NCBI GenBank assembly: GCA_963691705.1
Contig: OY829537.1
Span: 54,722,304 to 54,786,303, forward strand
Length of the DNA stretch: 64,000 nucleotides
Source of the DNA: Viola odorata
Taxonomy: Eukaryota > Streptophyta > Magnoliopsida > Malpighiales > Violaceae
Direction: 5' to 3'
The notes beneath the pieces were generated by a model. It did not search any database and was not told the origin of the DNA. It was given only the letters and a program-made list of their open reading frames with translations. Made by a program: the position numbers and the translations under genes. The first letter of the stretch is position 1. Every line of letters begins with the position of its first letter. Positions 14,850 through 30,311 of this stretch are shown in pieces.

Positions 14850-17767
14850 GACGTGATCCTTCACAATCCTTAAGAGATGACATGTGCGGATGTGACCAGA
14901 CACAACATTATCAGACGACATGTGTGGACGTGACCAGACACAACATTAACAACACGATGTGGGGCCGTGACCTTTCACAACACTTAACAGAAAACATATG
15001 CATACGTGACCAGACACAACATTATCAGACGAATGTGCGGACGTAACCAAACACAACATTAAGAACACGATGTGGGGACGTGACCCTTCACAACGCTTAA
15101 CAGACAACATGTGCGGAAGTGACCAGACACAACATTATCAGACGACATGTATGGACGTGACCAGACACAACATTAACAACACGATGTGGGGCCGTGACCT
15201 TTCACAACACTTAACAGAAAACATATGCATACGTGACCAGACACAACATTATCAGACGAATGTGCGGACGTAACCAAACACAACAATAACAACACGATGT
15301 GGGGACGTGACCTTTCACAACGCTTAACAGACAACATGTGCGGACGTGACCTGACACAACATTATATGACAACTGTGCAGACGTGACCAGACACAGCATT
15401 AAAAATATGATGTGGGGACGTGACCCTTCACAACGCTTAACAGACAACATGTGCGGACGTGACCAGACAAAACCATTAAAAACACGATGTGAGGGCGTGA
15501 CCCTGCACAACGCTTAACAGACAACATGTGCGGAAGTGACCAGACACAACATTATCCGACGACATGTGCGTACCTGACCAAACACAACATTAAATACACG
15601 ATGTGGGGACGTGACCCTTCACAACGCTTGACAGACAACATGTGCGGAAGTACCAAGACACAACATTATCAGACGAATGTGCGGACGTGACCAAACACAC
15701 CATTAAAAACACGATGTGGGGACGTGACCCTTCACAACGCTTAACAGACAACATGTGCGGACGTGACCAGACACAACATTAATAACACGAGGTGGGGGCG
15801 TGACCCTTCACAACGCTTAAGAGATGACATGTGCGGACGTGACAAGACACAATATTAAAAACACGATGTGGGGACGTGACCCTTCATAACGCTTAACAGA
15901 CGATATATGCGGACGTGACCAGACACAACATTATCAGACGACATGTGTGGACGTGACCAGACACAACATTAACAACACGATGTGGGGCCGTGACCTTTCA
16001 CAACACTTAACAGAAAACATATGCATACGTGACCAGACACAACATTATATGACGACTGTGCAGACGTGACCAGACACAACATTAAAAACATGATGTGGGG
16101 ACGTGACCCTTCACAACGCTTAACAAACAACATGTTCGGAAGTGACCAGACACAACATTATCAGACGACTGTGCGGACGTGATCCTTCACAATCCTTAAG
16201 AGATGACATGTGCGGATGTGACCAGACACAACATTATCAGACGACATGTGTGGACGTGACCAGACACAACATTAACAACACGATGTGGGGCCGTGACCTT
16301 TCACAACACTTAACAGAAAACATATGCATACGTGACCAGACACAACATTATCAGACGAATGTGCGGACGTAACCAAACACAACATTAACAACACGATGTG
16401 GGGACGTGACCTTTCACAACGCTTAACAGACAACATGTGCGGACGTGACCTGACACAACATTATATGACAACTGTGCAGACGTGACCAGACACAGCATTA
16501 AAAATATGATGTGGGGACGTGATCCTTCACAACGCTTAACAGACAACATGTGCGGACGTGACCAGACAAAACCATTAAAAACACGATGTGAGGGCGTGAC
16601 CCTGCACAACGCTTAACAGACAACATGTGCGGAAGTGACCAGACACAACATTATCAGACGACTGTGCGGACGTGATCCTTCACAATCCTTAAGAGATGAC
16701 ATGTGCGGATGTGACCAGACACAACATTATCAGACGACATGTGTGGACGTGACCAGACACAACATTAAAACCACGATGTGGGGACGTGACCTTTCACAAC
16801 GCTTAACAGACAACATGTGCGGACGTGACCTGACACAACATTATATGACAACTGTGCAGACGTGACCAGACACAGCATTAAAAATATGATGTGGGGACGT
16901 GACCCTTCACAACGCTTAACAGACAACATGTGCGGACGTGACCAGACAAAACCATTTAAAACACGATGTGAGGGCGTGACCCTGCACAACGCTTAACAGA
17001 CAACATGTGCGGAAGTGACCAGACACAACATTAACCGACGACATGTGCGTACCTGACCAAACACAACATTAAATACACGATGTGGGGACGTGACCCTTCA
17101 CAACGCTTGACAGACAACATGTCCGGAAGTGACAAGACACAACATTATCAGACGAATGTGCGGACGTGACCAAACACACCATTAAAAATACGATGTGGGG
17201 ACGTGACCCTTCACAACGCTTAACAGACAACATGTGCGGACGTGACCAGACACAACATTAATAACACGAGGTGGGGGGGTGACCCTTCACAACGCTTAAG
17301 AGATGACATGTGCGGACGTGACCAGACACAATATTAAAAACACGATGTGGGGACGTGACCCTTCATAACGCTTAACAGACGATATATGCGGACGTGACCA
17401 GACACAACATTATCAGACGACATGTGTGGACGTGACCAGACACAACATTAACAACACGATGTGGGGCCGTGACCTTTCACAACACTTAACAGAAAACATA
17501 TGCATACGTGACCAGACACAACATTATCAGACGAATGTGCGGACGTAACCAAACACAACATTAACAACACGATGTGGGGACGTGACCTTTCACAACGCTT
17601 AACAGACAACATGTGCGGACGTGACCTGACACAACATTATATGACGACTGTGCAGACGTGACCAGACACAACATTAAAAACATGATGTGGGGACGTGACC
17701 CTTCACAACGCTTAACAAACAACATGTGCGGAAGTGACCAGACACAACATTATCAGACGACTGTGCG
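14850..17767. repeat. HOR B unit 3, 2,918 bp
   Basis: The same block order continues, with catgtatgg at about 15151 and catgttcgg at 16136. In its 1,099-bp block the b* reads ttcacaatcc, while the matching b* in units 1 and 2 reads ttcactatcc (near 10850 and 13768), so units 1 and 2 are closest relatives. Confidence 0.9.
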
Positions 17768-18866
17768 GACGTGATCCTTCACAATCCTTAAGAGATGACA
17801 TGTGCGGATGTGACCAGACACAACATTATCAGACGACATGTGTGGACGTGACCAGACACAACATTAAAACCACGATGTGGGGACGTGACCTTTCACAACG
17901 CTTAACAGACAACATGTGCGGACGTGACCTGACACAACATTATATGACAACTGTGCAGACGTGACCAGACACAGCATTAAAAATATGATGTGGGGACGTG
18001 ACCCTTCACAACGCTTAACAGACAACATGTGCGGACGTGACCAGACAAAACCATTTAAAACACGATGTGAGGGCGTGACCCTGCACAACGCTTAACAGAC
18101 AACATGTGCGGAAGTGACCAGACACAACATTAACCGACGACATGTGCGTACCTGACCAAACACAACATTAAATACACGATGTGGGGACGTGACCCTTCAC
18201 AACGCTTGACAGACAACATGTCCGGAAGTGACAAGACACAACATTATCAGACGAATGTGCGGACGTGACCAAACACACCATTAAAAATACGATGTGGGGA
18301 CGTGACCCTTCACAACGCTTAACAGACAACATGTGCGGACGTGACCAGACACAACATTAATAACACGAGGTGGGGGGGTGACCCTTCACAACGCTTAAGA
18401 GATGACATGTGCGGACGTGACCAGACACAATATTAAAAACACGATGTGGGGACGTGACCCTTCATAACGCTTAACAGACGATATATGCGGACGTGACCAG
18501 ACACAACATTATCAGACGACATGTGTGGACGTGACCAGACACAACATTAACAACACGATGTGGGGCCGTGACCTTTCACAACACTTAACAGAAAACATAT
18601 GCATACGTGACCAGACACAACATTATCAGACGAATGTGCGGACGTAACCAAACACAACATTAACAACACGATGTGGGGACGTGACCTTTCACAACGCTTA
18701 ACAGACAACATGTGCGGACGTGACCTGACACAACATTATATGACGACTGTGCAGACGTGACCAGACACAACATTAAAAACATGATGTGGGGACGTGACCC
18801 TTCACAACGCTTAACAAACAACATGTGCGGAAGTGACCAGACACAACATTATCAGACGACTGTGCG
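17768..18866. repeat. Extra 1,099-bp block (29 monomers)
   Basis: This is a tandem second copy of the 1,099-bp block at 16669-17767, including the shared catttaaaac variant (near 16954 and 18053) and catgtccgg variant (near 17119 and 18218). It interrupts the regular 1,326-493-1,099 order. Confidence 0.88.
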
Positions 18867-21557
18867 GACGTGATCCTTCACAATCCTTAAGAGATGACAT
18901 GTGCGGATGTGACCAGACACAACATTATCAGACGACATGTGTGGACGTGACCAGACACAACATTAACAACACGATGTGGGGCCGTGACCTTTCACAACAC
19001 TTAACAGAAAACATATGCATACGTGACCAGACACAACATTATCAGACGAATGTGCGGACGTAACCAAACACAACAATAACAACACGATGTGGGGACGTGA
19101 CCTTTCACAACGCTTAACAGACAACATGTGCGGACGTGACCTGACACAACATTATATGACAACTGTGCAGACGTGACCAGACACAGCATTAAAAATATGA
19201 TGTGGGGACGTGACCCTTCACAACGCTTAACAGACAACATGTGCGGACGTGACCAGACAAAACCATTAAAAACACGATGTGAGGGCGTGACCCTGCACAA
19301 CGCTTAACAGACAACATGTGCGGAAGTGACCAGACACAACATTATCCGACGACATGTGCGTACCTGACCAAACACAACATTAAATACACGATGTGGGGAC
19401 GTGACCCTTCACAACGCTTGACAGACAACATGTGCGGAAGTACCAAGACACAACATTATCAGACGAATGTGCGGACGTGACCAAACACACCATTAAAAAC
19501 ACGATGTGGGGACGTGACCCTTCACAACGCTTAACAGACAACATGTGCGGACGTGACCAGACACAACATTAATAACACGAGGTGGGGGCGTGACCCTTCA
19601 CAACGCTTAAGAGATGACATGTGCGGACGTGACAAGACACAATATTAAAAACACGATGTGGGGACGTGACCCTTCATAACGCTTAACAGACGATATATGC
19701 GGACGTGACCAGACACAACATTATCAGACGACATGTGTGGACGTGACCAGACACAACATTAACAACACGATGTGGGGCCGTGACCTTTCACAACACTTAA
19801 CAGAAAACATATGCATACGTGACCAGACACAACATTATATGACGACTGTGCAGACGTGACCAGACACAACATTAAAAACATGATGTGGGGACGTGACCCT
19901 TCACAACGCTTAACAAACAACATGTTCGGAAGTGACCAGACACAACATTATCAGACGACTGTGCGGACGTGATCCTTCACAATCCTTAAGAGATGACATG
20001 TGCGGATGTGACCAGACACAACATTATCAGACGACATGTGTGGACGTGACCAGACACAACATTAACAACACGATGTGGGGCCGTGACCTTTCACAACACT
20101 TAACAGAAAACATATGCATACGTGACCAGACACAACATTATCAGACGAATGTGCGGACGTAACCAAACACAACATTAACAACACGATGTGGGGACGTGAC
20201 CTTTCACAACGCTTAACAGACAACATGTGCGGACGTGACCTGACACAACATTATATGACAACTGTGCAGACGTGACCAGACACAGCATTAAAAATATGAT
20301 GTGGGGACGTGATCCTTCACAACGCTTAACAGACAACATGTGCGGACGTGACCAGACAAAACCATTAAAAACACGATGTGAGGGCGTGACCCTGCACAAC
20401 GCTTAACAGACAACATGTGCGGAAGTGACCAGACACAACATTATCAGACGACTGTGCGGACGTGATCCTTCACAATCCTTAAGAGATGACATGTGCGGAT
20501 GTGACCAGACACAACATTATCAGACGACATGTGTGGACGTGACCAGACACAACATTAAAACCACGATGTGGGGACGTGACCTTTCACAACGCTTAACAGA
20601 CAACATGTGCGGACGTGACCTGACACAACATTATATGACAACTGTGCAGACGTGACCAGACACAGCATTAAAAATATGATGTGGGGACGTGACCCTTCAC
20701 AACGCTTAACAGACAACATGTGCGGACGTGACCAGACAAAACCATTTAAAACACGATGTGAGGGCGTGACCCTGCACAACGCTTAACAGACAACATGTGC
20801 GGAAGTGACCAGACACAACATTAACCGACGACATGTGCGTACCTGACCAAACACAACATTAAATACACGATGTGGGGACGTGACCCTTCACAACGCTTGA
20901 CAGACAACATGTCCGGAAGTGACAAGACACAACATTATCAGACGAATGTGCGGACGTGACCAAACACACCATTAAAAATACGATGTGGGGACGTGACCCT
21001 TCACAACGCTTAACAGACAACATGTGCGGACGTGACCAGACACAACATTAATAACACGAGGTGGGGGGGTGACCCTTCATAACGCTTAAGAGATGACATG
21101 TGCGGACGTGACCAGACACAATATTAAAAACACGATGTGGGGACGTGACCCTTCATAACGCTTAACAGACGATATATGCGGACGTGACCAGACACAACAT
21201 TATCAGACGACATGTGTGGACGTGACCAGACACAACATTAACAACACGATGTGGGGCCGTGACCTTTCACAACACTTAACAGAAAACATATGCATACGTG
21301 ACCAGACACAACATTATCAGACGAATGTGCGGACGTAACCAAACACAACATTAACAACACGATGTGGGGACGTGACCTTTCACAACGCTTAACAGACAAC
21401 ATGTGCGGACGTGACCTGACACAACATTATATGACGACTGTGCAGACGTGACCAGACACAACATTAAAAACATGATGTGGGGACGTGACCCTTCACAACG
21501 CTTAACAAACAACATGTGCGGAAGTGACCAGACACAACATTATCAGACGACTGTGCG
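18867..21557. repeat. HOR B unit 4, 2,691 bp, hexamer lost
   Basis: The blocks are 1,099 + 493 + 1,099 bp. The first block is the usual 1,326-bp block minus exactly 227 bp: the hexamer that carries the catgtatgg variant in other units is missing. The catgttcgg variant at 19926 is retained, which places this unit in the left B subfamily. Confidence 0.87.
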
Positions 21558-24475
21558 GACGTGATCCTTCACAATCCTTAAGAGATGACATGTGCGGATG
21601 TGACCAGACACAACATTATCAGACGACATGTGTGGACGTGACCAGACACAACATTAACAACACGATGTGGGGCCGTGACCTTTCACAACACTTAACAGAA
21701 AACATATGCATACGTGACCAGACACAACATTATCAGACGAATGTGCGGACGTAACCAAACACAACATTAAGAACACGATGTGGGGACGTGACCCTTCACA
21801 ACGCTTAACAGACAACATGTGCGGAAGTGACCAGACACAACATTATCAGACGACATGTATGGACGTGACCAGACACAACATTAACAACACGATGTGGGGC
21901 CGTGACCTTTCACAACACTTAACAGAAAACATATGCATACGTGACCAGACACAACATTATCAGACGAATGTGCGGACGTAACCAAACACAACAATAACAA
22001 CACGATGTGGGGACGTGACCTTTCACAACGCTTAACAGACAACATGTGCGGACGTGACCTGACACAACATTATATGACAACTGTGCAGACGTGACCAGAC
22101 ACAGCATTAAAAATATGATGTGGGGACGTGACCCTTCACAACGCTTAACAGACAACATGTGCGGACGTGACCAGACAAAACTATTAAAAACACGATGTGA
22201 GGGCGTGACCCTGCACAACGCTTAACAGACAACATGTGCGGAAGTGACCAGACACAACATTATCCGACGACATGTGCGTACCTGACCAAACACAACATTA
22301 AATACACGATGTGGGGACGTGACCCTTCACAACGCTTGACAGACAACATGTGCGGAAGTACCAAGACACAACATTATCAGACGAATGTGCGGACGTGACC
22401 AAACACACCATTAAAAACACGATGTGGGGACGTGACCCTTCACAACGCTTAACAGACAACATGTGCGGACGTGACCAGACACAACATTAATAACACGAGG
22501 TGGGGGCGTGACCCTTCACAACGCTTAAGAGATGACATGTGCGGACGTGACAAGACACAATATTAAAAACACGATGTGGGGACGTGACCCTTCATAACGC
22601 TTAACAGACGATATATGCGGACGTGACCAGACACAACATTATCAGACGACATGTGTGGACGTGACCAGACACAACATTAACAACACGATGTGGGGCCGTG
22701 ACCTTTCACAACACTTAACAGAAAACATATGCATACATGACCAGACACAACATTATATGACGACTGTGCAGACGTGACCAGACACAACATTAAAAACATG
22801 ATGTGGGGACGTGACCCTTCTCAACGCTTAACAAACAACATGTGCGGAAGTGACCAGACACAACATTATCAGACGAGTGTGCGGACGTGATCCTTCACAA
22901 TCCTTAAGAGATGACATGTGCGGATGTGACCAGACACAACATTATCAGACGACATATGTGGACGTGACCAGACACAACATTAACAACACGATGTGGGGCC
23001 GTGACCTTTCACAACACTTAACAGAAAACATATGCATACGTGACCAGACACAACATTATCAGACGAATGTGCGGACGTAACCAAACACAACATTAACAAC
23101 ACGATGTGGGGACGTGACCTTTCACAACGCTTAACAGACAACATGTGCGGACGTGACCTGACACAACATTATATGACAACTGTGCAGACGTGACCAGACA
23201 CAGCATTAAAAATATGATGTGGGGACGTGATCCTTCACAACGCTTAACAGACAACATGTGCGGACGTGACCAGACAAAACCATTAAAAACACGATGTGAG
23301 GGCGTGACCCTGCACAACGCTTAACAGACAACATGTGCGGAAGTGACCAGACACAACATTATCAGACGACTGTGCGGACGTGATCCTTCACAATCCTTAA
23401 GAGATGACATGTGCGGATGTGACCAGACACAACATTATCAGACGACATGTGTGGACGTGACCAGACACAACATTAAAACCACGATGTGGGGACGTGACCT
23501 ATCACAACGCTTAACAGACAACATGTGCGGACGTGACCTGACACAACATTATATGACAACTGTGCAGACGTGACCAGACACAGCATTAAAAATATGATGT
23601 GGGGACGTGACCCTTCACAACGCTTAACAGACAACATGTGCGGACGTGACCAGACAAAACCATTAAAAACACGATGTGAGGGCGTGACCCTGCACAACGC
23701 TTAACAGACAACATGTGCGGAAGTGACCAGACACAACATTAACCGACGACATGTGCGTACCTGACCAAACACAACATTAAATACACGATGTGGGGACGTG
23801 ACCCTTCACAACGCTTGACAGACAACATGTGCGGAAGTGACAAGACACAACATTATCAGACGAATGTGCGGACGTGACCAAACACACCATTAAAAATACG
23901 ATGTGGGGACGTGACCCTTCACAACGCTTAACAGACAACATGTGCGGACGTGACCAGACACAACATTAATAACACGAGGTGGGGGGGTGACCCTTCACAA
24001 CGCTTAAGAGATGACATGTGCGGACGTGACCAGACACAATATTAAAAACACGATGTGGGGACGTGACCCTTCATAACGCTTAACAGACGTTATATGCGGA
24101 CGTGACCAGACACAACATTATCAGACGACATGTGTGGACGTGACCAGACACAACATTAACAACACGATGTGGGGCCGTGACCTTTCACAACACTTAACAG
24201 AAAACATATGCATACGTGACCAGACACAACATTATCAGACGAATGTGCGGACGTAACCAAACACAACATTAACAACACGATGTGGGGACGTGACCTTTCA
24301 CAACGCTTAACAGACAACATGTGCGGACGTGACCTGACGCAACATTATATGACGACTGTGCTGACGTGACCAGACACAACATTAAAAACATGATCTGGGG
24401 ACGTGACCCTTCACAACGCTTAACAAACAACATGTGCGGAAGTGACCAGACACAACATTATCAGACGACTGTGCG
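21558..24475. repeat. HOR B unit 5, 2,918 bp
   Basis: This is the first unit of the right B subfamily. It has catgtgcgg where units 1-4 have catgttcgg, catacatgacc at 22737, cgacatatgtgg at 22956, and gacgttatatgcgg at 24090. Private changes are ttctcaacg near 22821 and gacgagtgtg near 22876. Confidence 0.9.
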
Positions 24476-27393
24476 GACGTGATCCTTCACAATCCTTAAG
24501 AGATGACATGTGCGGATGTGACCAGACACAACATTATCAGACGACATGTGTGGACGTGACCAGACACAACATTAACAACACGATGTGGGGCCGTGACCTT
24601 TCACAACACTTAACAGAAAACATATGCATACGTGACCAGACACAACATTATCAGACGAATGTGCGGACGTAACCAAACACAACATTAAGAACACGATGTG
24701 GGGACGTGACCCTTCACAACGCTTAACAGACAACATGTGCGGAAGTGACCAGACACAACATTATCAGACGACATGTATGGACGTGACCAGACACAACATT
24801 AACAACACGATGTGGGGCCGTGACCTTTCACAACACTTAACAGAAAACATATGCATACGTGACCAGACACAACATTATCAGACGAATGTGCGGACGTAAC
24901 CAAACACAACAATAACAACACGATGTGGGGACGTGACCTTTCACAACGCTTAACAGACAACATGTGCGGACGTGACCTGACACAACATTATATGACAACT
25001 GTGCAGACGTGACCAGACACAGCATTAAAAATATGATGTGGGGACGTGACCCTTCACAACGCTTATAAGACAACATGTGCGGACGTGACCAGACAAAACC
25101 ATTAAAAACACGATGTGAGGGCGTGACCCTGCACAACGCTTAACAGACAACATGTGCGGAAGTGACCAGACACAACATTATCCGACGACATGTGCGTACC
25201 TGACCAAACACAACATTAAATACACGATGTGGGGACGTGACCCTTCACAACGCTTGACAGACAACATGTGCGGAAGTACCAAGACACAACATTATCAGAC
25301 GAATGTGCGGACGTGACCAAACACACCATTAAAAATACGATGTGGGGACGTGACCCTTCACAACGCTTAACAGACAACATGTGCGGACGTGACCAGACAC
25401 AACATTAATAACACGAGGTGGGGGCGTGACCCTTCACAACGCTTAAGAGATGACATGTGCGGACGTGACAAGACACAATATTAAAAACACGATGTGGGGA
25501 CGTGACCCTTCATAACGCTTAACAGACGATATATGCGGACGTGACCAGACACAACATTATCAGACGACATGTGTGGACGTGACCAGACACAACATTAACA
25601 ACACGATGTGGGGCCGTGACCTTTCACAACACTTAACAGAAAACATATGCATACATGACCAGACACAACATTATATGACGACTGTGCAGACGTGACCAGA
25701 CACAACATTAAAAACATGATGTGGGGACGTGACCCTTCACAACGCTTAACAAACAACATGTGCGGAAGTGACCAGACACAACATTATCAGACGACTGTGC
25801 GGACGTGATCCTTCACAATCCTTAAGAGATGACATGTGCGGATGTGACCAGACACAACATTATCAGACGACATATGTGGACGTGACCAGACACAACATTA
25901 ACAACACGATGTGGGGCCGTGACCTTTCACAACACTTAACAGAAAACATATGCATACGTGACCAGACACAACATTATCAGACGAATGTGCGGACGTAACC
26001 AAACACAACATTAACAACACGATGTGGGGACGTGACCTTTCACAACGCTTAACAGACAACATGTGCGGACGTGACCTGACACAACATTATATGACAACTG
26101 TGCAGACGTGACCAGACACAGCATTAAAAATATGATGTGGGGACGTGATCCTTCACAACGCTTAACAGACAACATGTGCGGACGTGACCAGACAAAACCA
26201 TTAAAAACACGATGTGAGGGCGTGACCCTGCACAACGCTTAACAGACAACATGTGCGGAAGTGACCAGACACAACATTATCAGACGACTGTGCGGACGTG
26301 ATCCTTCACAATCCTTAAGAGATGACATGTGCGGATGTGACCAGACACAACATTATCAGACGACATGTGTGGACGTGACCAGACACAACATTAAAACCAC
26401 GATGTGGGGACGTGACCTTTCACAACGCTTAACAGACAACATGTGCGGACGTGACCTGACACAACATTATATGACAACTGTGCAGACGTGACCAGACACA
26501 GCATTAAAAATATGATGTGGGGACGTGACCCTTCACAACGCTTAACAGACAACATGTGCGGACGTGACCAGACAAAACCATTAAAAACACGATGTGAGGG
26601 CGTGACCCTGCACAACGCTTAACAGACAACATGTGCGGAAGTGACCAGACACAACATTAACCGACGACATGTGCGTACCTGACCAAACACAACATTAAAT
26701 ACACGATGTGGGGACGTGACCCTTCACAACGCTTGACAGACAACATGTGCGGAAGTGACAAGACACAACATTATCAGACGAATGTGCGGACGTGACCAAA
26801 CACACCATTAAAAATACGATGTGGGGACGTGACCCTTCACAACGCTTAACAGACAACATGTGCGGACGTGACCAGACACAACATTAATAACACGAGGTGG
26901 GGGGGTGACCCTTCACAACGCTTAAGAGATGACATGTGCGGACGTGACCAGACACAATATTAAAAACACGATGTGGGGACGTGACCCTTCATAACGCTTA
27001 ACAGACGTTATATGCGGACGTGACCAGACACAACATTATCAGACGACATGTGTGGACGTGACCAGACACAACATTAACAACACGATGTGGGGCCGTGACC
27101 TTTCACAACACTTAACAGAAAACATATGCATACGTGACCAGACACAACATTATCAGACGAATGTGCGGACGTAACCAAACACAACATTAACAACACGATG
27201 TGGGGACGTGACCTTTCACAACGCTTAACAGACAACATGTGCGGACGTGACCTGACGCAACATTATATGACGACTGTGCTGACGTGACCAGACACAACAT
27301 TAAAAACATGATCTGGGGACGTGACCCTTCACAACGCTTAACAAACAACATGTGCGGAAGTGACCAGACACAACATTATCAGACGACTGTGCG
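24476..27393. repeat. HOR B unit 6, 2,918 bp
   Basis: It shares catacatgacc (25655), cgacatatgtgg (25874) and gacgttatatgcgg (27008) with units 5 and 7, and has gatctgggg at 27313. A private cgcttataagac change is present near 25065. Confidence 0.9.
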
Positions 27394-30311
27394 GACGTGA
27401 TCCTTCACAATCCTTAAGAGATGACATGTGCGGATGTGACCAGACACAACATTATCAGACGACATGTGTGGACGTGACCAGACACAACATTAACAACACG
27501 ATGTGGGGCCGTGACCTTTCACAACACTTAACAGAAAACATATGCATACGTGACCAGACACAACATTATCAGACGAATGTGCGGACGTAACCAAACACAA
27601 CATTAAGAACACGATGTGGGGACGTGACCCTTCACAACGCTTAACAGACAACATGTGCGGAAGTGACCAGACACAACATTATCAGACGACATGTATGGAC
27701 GTGACCAGACACAACATTAACAACACGATGTGGGGCCGTGACCTTTCACAACACTTAACAGAAAACATATGCATACGTGACCAGACACAACATTATCAGA
27801 CGAATGTGCGGACGTAACCAAACACAACAATAAGAACACGATGTGGGGACGTGACCTTTCACAACGCTTAACAGACAACATGTGCGGACGTGACCTGACA
27901 CAACATTATATGACAACTGTGCAGACGTGACCAGACACAGCATTAAAAATATGATGTGGGGACGTGACCCTTCACAACGCTTAACAGACAACATGTGCGG
28001 ACGTGACCAGACAAAACCATTAAAAACACGATGTGAGGGCGTGACCCTGCACAACGCTTAACAGACAACATGTGCGGAAGTGACCAGACACAACATTATC
28101 CGACGACATGTGCGTACCTGACCAAACACAACATTAAATACACGATGTGGGGACGTGACCCTTCACAACGCTTGACAGACAACATGTGCGGAAGTACCAA
28201 GACACAACATTATCAGACGAATGTGCGGACGTGACCAAACACACCATTAAAAACACGATGTGGGGACGTGACCCTTCACAACGCTTAACAGACAACATGT
28301 GCGGACGTGACCAGACACAACATTAATAACACGAGGTGGGGGCGTGACCCTTCACAACGCTTAAGAGATGACATGTGCGGACGTGACAAGACACAATATT
28401 AAAAACACGATGTGGGGACGTGACCCTTCATAACGCTTAACAGACGATATATGCGGACGTGACCAGACACAACATTATCAGACGACATGTGTGGACGTGA
28501 CCAGACACAACATTAACAACACGATGTGGGGCCGTGACCTTTCACAACACTTAACAGAAAACATATGCATACATGACCAGACACAACATTATATGACGAC
28601 TGTGCAGACGTGACCAGACACAACATTAAAAACATGATGTGGGGACGTGACCCTTCACAACGCTTAACAAACAACATGTGCGGAAGTGACCAGACACAAC
28701 ATTATCAGACGACTGTGCGGACGTGATCCTTCACAATCCTTAAGAGATGACATGTGCGGATGTGACCAGACACAACATTATCAGACGACATATGTGGACG
28801 TGACCAGACACAACATTAACAACACGATGTGGGGCCGTGACCTTTCACAACACTTAACAGAAAACATATGCATACGTGACCAGACACAACATTATCAGAC
28901 GAATGTGCGGACGTAACCAAACACAACATTAACAACACGATGTGGGGACGTGACCTTTCACAACGCTTAACAGACAACATGTGCGGACGTGACCTGACAC
29001 AACATTATATGACAACTGTGCAGACGTGACCAGACACAGCATTAAAAATATGATGTGGGGACGTGATCCTTCACAACGCTTAACAGACAACATGTGCGGA
29101 CGTGACCAGACAAAACCATTAAAAACACGATGTGAGGGCGTGACCCTGCACAACGCTTAACAGACAACATGTGCGGAAGTGACCAGACACAACATTATCA
29201 GACGACTGTGCGGACGTGATCCTTCACAATCCTTAAGAGATGACATGTGCGGATGTGACCAGACACAACATTATCAGACGACATGTGTGGACGTGACCAG
29301 ACACAACATTAAAACCACGATGTGGGGACGTGACCTTTCACAACGCTTAACAGACAACATGTGCGGACGTGACCTGACACAACATTATATGACAACTGTG
29401 CAGACGTGACCAGACACAGCATTAAAAATATGATGTGGGGACGTGACCCTTCACAACGCTTAACAGACAACATGTGCGGACGTGACCAGACAAAACCATT
29501 AAAAACACGATGTGAGGGCGTGACCCTGCACAACGCTTAACAGACAACATGTGCGGAAGTGACCAGACACAACATTAACCGACGACATGTGCGTACCTGA
29601 CCAAACACAACATTAAATACACGATGTGGGGACGTGACCCTTCACAACGCTTGACAGACAACATGTGCGGAAGTGACAAGACACAACATTATCAGACGAA
29701 TGTGCGGACGTGACCAAACACACCATTAAAAATACGATGTGGGGACGTGACCCTTCACAACGCTTAACAGACAACATGTGCGGACGTGACCAGACACAAC
29801 ATTAATAACACGAGGTGGGGGGGTGACCCTTCACAACGCTTAAGAGATGACATGTGCGGACGTGACCAGACACAATATTAAAAACACGATGTGGGGACGT
29901 GACCCTTCATAACGCTTAACAGACGTTATATGCGGACGTGACCAGACACAACATTATCAGACGACATGTGTGGACGTGACCAGACACAACATTAACAACA
30001 CGATGTGGGGCCGTGACCTTTCACAACACTTAACAGAAAACATATGCATACGTGACCAGACACAACATTATCAGACGAATGTGCGGACGTAACCAAACAC
30101 AACATTAACAACACGATGTGGGGACGTGACCTTTCACAACGCTTAACAGACAACATGTGCGGACGTGACCTGACGCAACATTATATGACGACTGTGCTGA
30201 CGTGACCAGACACAACATTAAAAACATGATCTGGGGACGTGACCCTTCACAACGCTTAACAAACAACATGTGCGGAAGTGACCAGACACAACATTATCAG
30301 ACGACTGTGCG
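27394..30311. repeat. HOR B unit 7, 2,918 bp
   Basis: It has the full set of right-subfamily variants: catacatgacc at 28573, gacgttatatgcgg at 29926 and gatctgggg at 30231. A private caataagaac change near 27830 replaces caataacaac. Confidence 0.9.
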
